Source of the DNA: Desulfobacteraceae bacterium UBA5852
Lineage (GTDB): Bacteria; Desulfobacterota; Desulfobacteria; Desulfobacterales; UBA5852
Reading direction: 5' to 3'
DNA: 6,246 nt
Assembly: GCA_002432195.1 (NCBI GenBank)
Contig: DJGG01000071.1
Span: forward strand, 1-6,246
In this document: positions 6,209 through 6,246 of the stretch, piece by piece
How the letters are laid out: each line of letters opens with the position of its first letter
How positions within the stretch are numbered: position 1 is the first letter of the stretch
The notes under the pieces: generated by a model
Seen by the model: only the letters and a program-made list of their open reading frames with translations
Database searches by the model: none
Told to the model about the DNA's origin: nothing
Position numbers and translations under genes: made by a program

Positions 6209-6246
6209 GGTAGAACTGCCTGACGATCGGCGGCAGGACCCTTGGG

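Noticed and set aside
4892..6223. A 443-codon open frame on the plus strand opposite the adaptor gene
   Set aside because: It is an antisense shadow of a clear membrane fusion protein; low-complexity His/Gly/Gln composition and no domain.
1..6246. A previously undescribed defence, toxin or mobile system
   Set aside because: All four genes belong to well-known families with intact motifs. No transposase, integrase, phage gene, direct-repeat array or RNA gene was seen.

Overview
This window is GC-rich Gram-negative chromosomal DNA carrying four genes, all on the minus strand. In transcription order (right to left) they are a periplasmic adaptor (membrane fusion) protein at 5078-6208, an HAE-1-type RND efflux permease at 1918-5037, a TetR/AcrR-family repressor at 1073-1732 (preferred start), and the 5' part of a (R)-specific enoyl-CoA hydratase 2 / short-chain dehydrogenase fusion at 1-949, cut by the left edge. 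The RND pump with its adaptor shows two membranes. The very GC-rich coding style, with heavy use of GGG and CCC codons, and the eukaryote-like MFE-2 type beta-oxidation enzyme would fit a GC-rich Desulfobacterota/Myxococcota-like (former Deltaproteobacteria) organism. That placement is an inference from style, not a proven assignment.

Right part (1918-6246): the adaptor and the permease form a two-gene efflux operon with a 40-nt spacer. Both look intact. The adaptor keeps the R-x3-L-x6-S hairpin-tip motif used to dock to a TolC-type channel, and the permease keeps the full proton-relay set (D401, D402, K925, R955, T962). No outer-membrane channel gene is present. It would have to lie to the right of the window or elsewhere in the genome.

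Middle (1733-1917 and 1073-1732): between the permease and the repressor lie two adjacent hairpins, a candidate sigma70-type promoter reading leftwards, and a perfect 16-bp palindrome over the predicted transcription start. The palindrome is the best candidate operator for the TetR protein, which would make the repressor autoregulated.

Left part (1-1072): after a 123-nt gap holding a 9-bp GC hairpin comes the hydratase-dehydrogenase gene, with a good ribosome binding site. Its domain order (hydratase first, dehydrogenase second) is the reverse of peroxisomal MFE-2, and its hydratase signature lacks the usual Asn-Pro. It probably acts on acyl-CoA substrates, catalysing hydration of 2-enoyl-CoA and then oxidation of (3R)-hydroxyacyl-CoA. 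Whether it belongs to the repressor's transcription unit cannot be told from sequence alone.

I found no RNA genes, CRISPR array, insertion sequence, phage gene or attachment site. No stretch over 300 bases lacks a gene. The pump and repressor are ordinary members of known families. The most unusual items are the permuted hydratase-SDR fusion and the palindrome at the repressor promoter.
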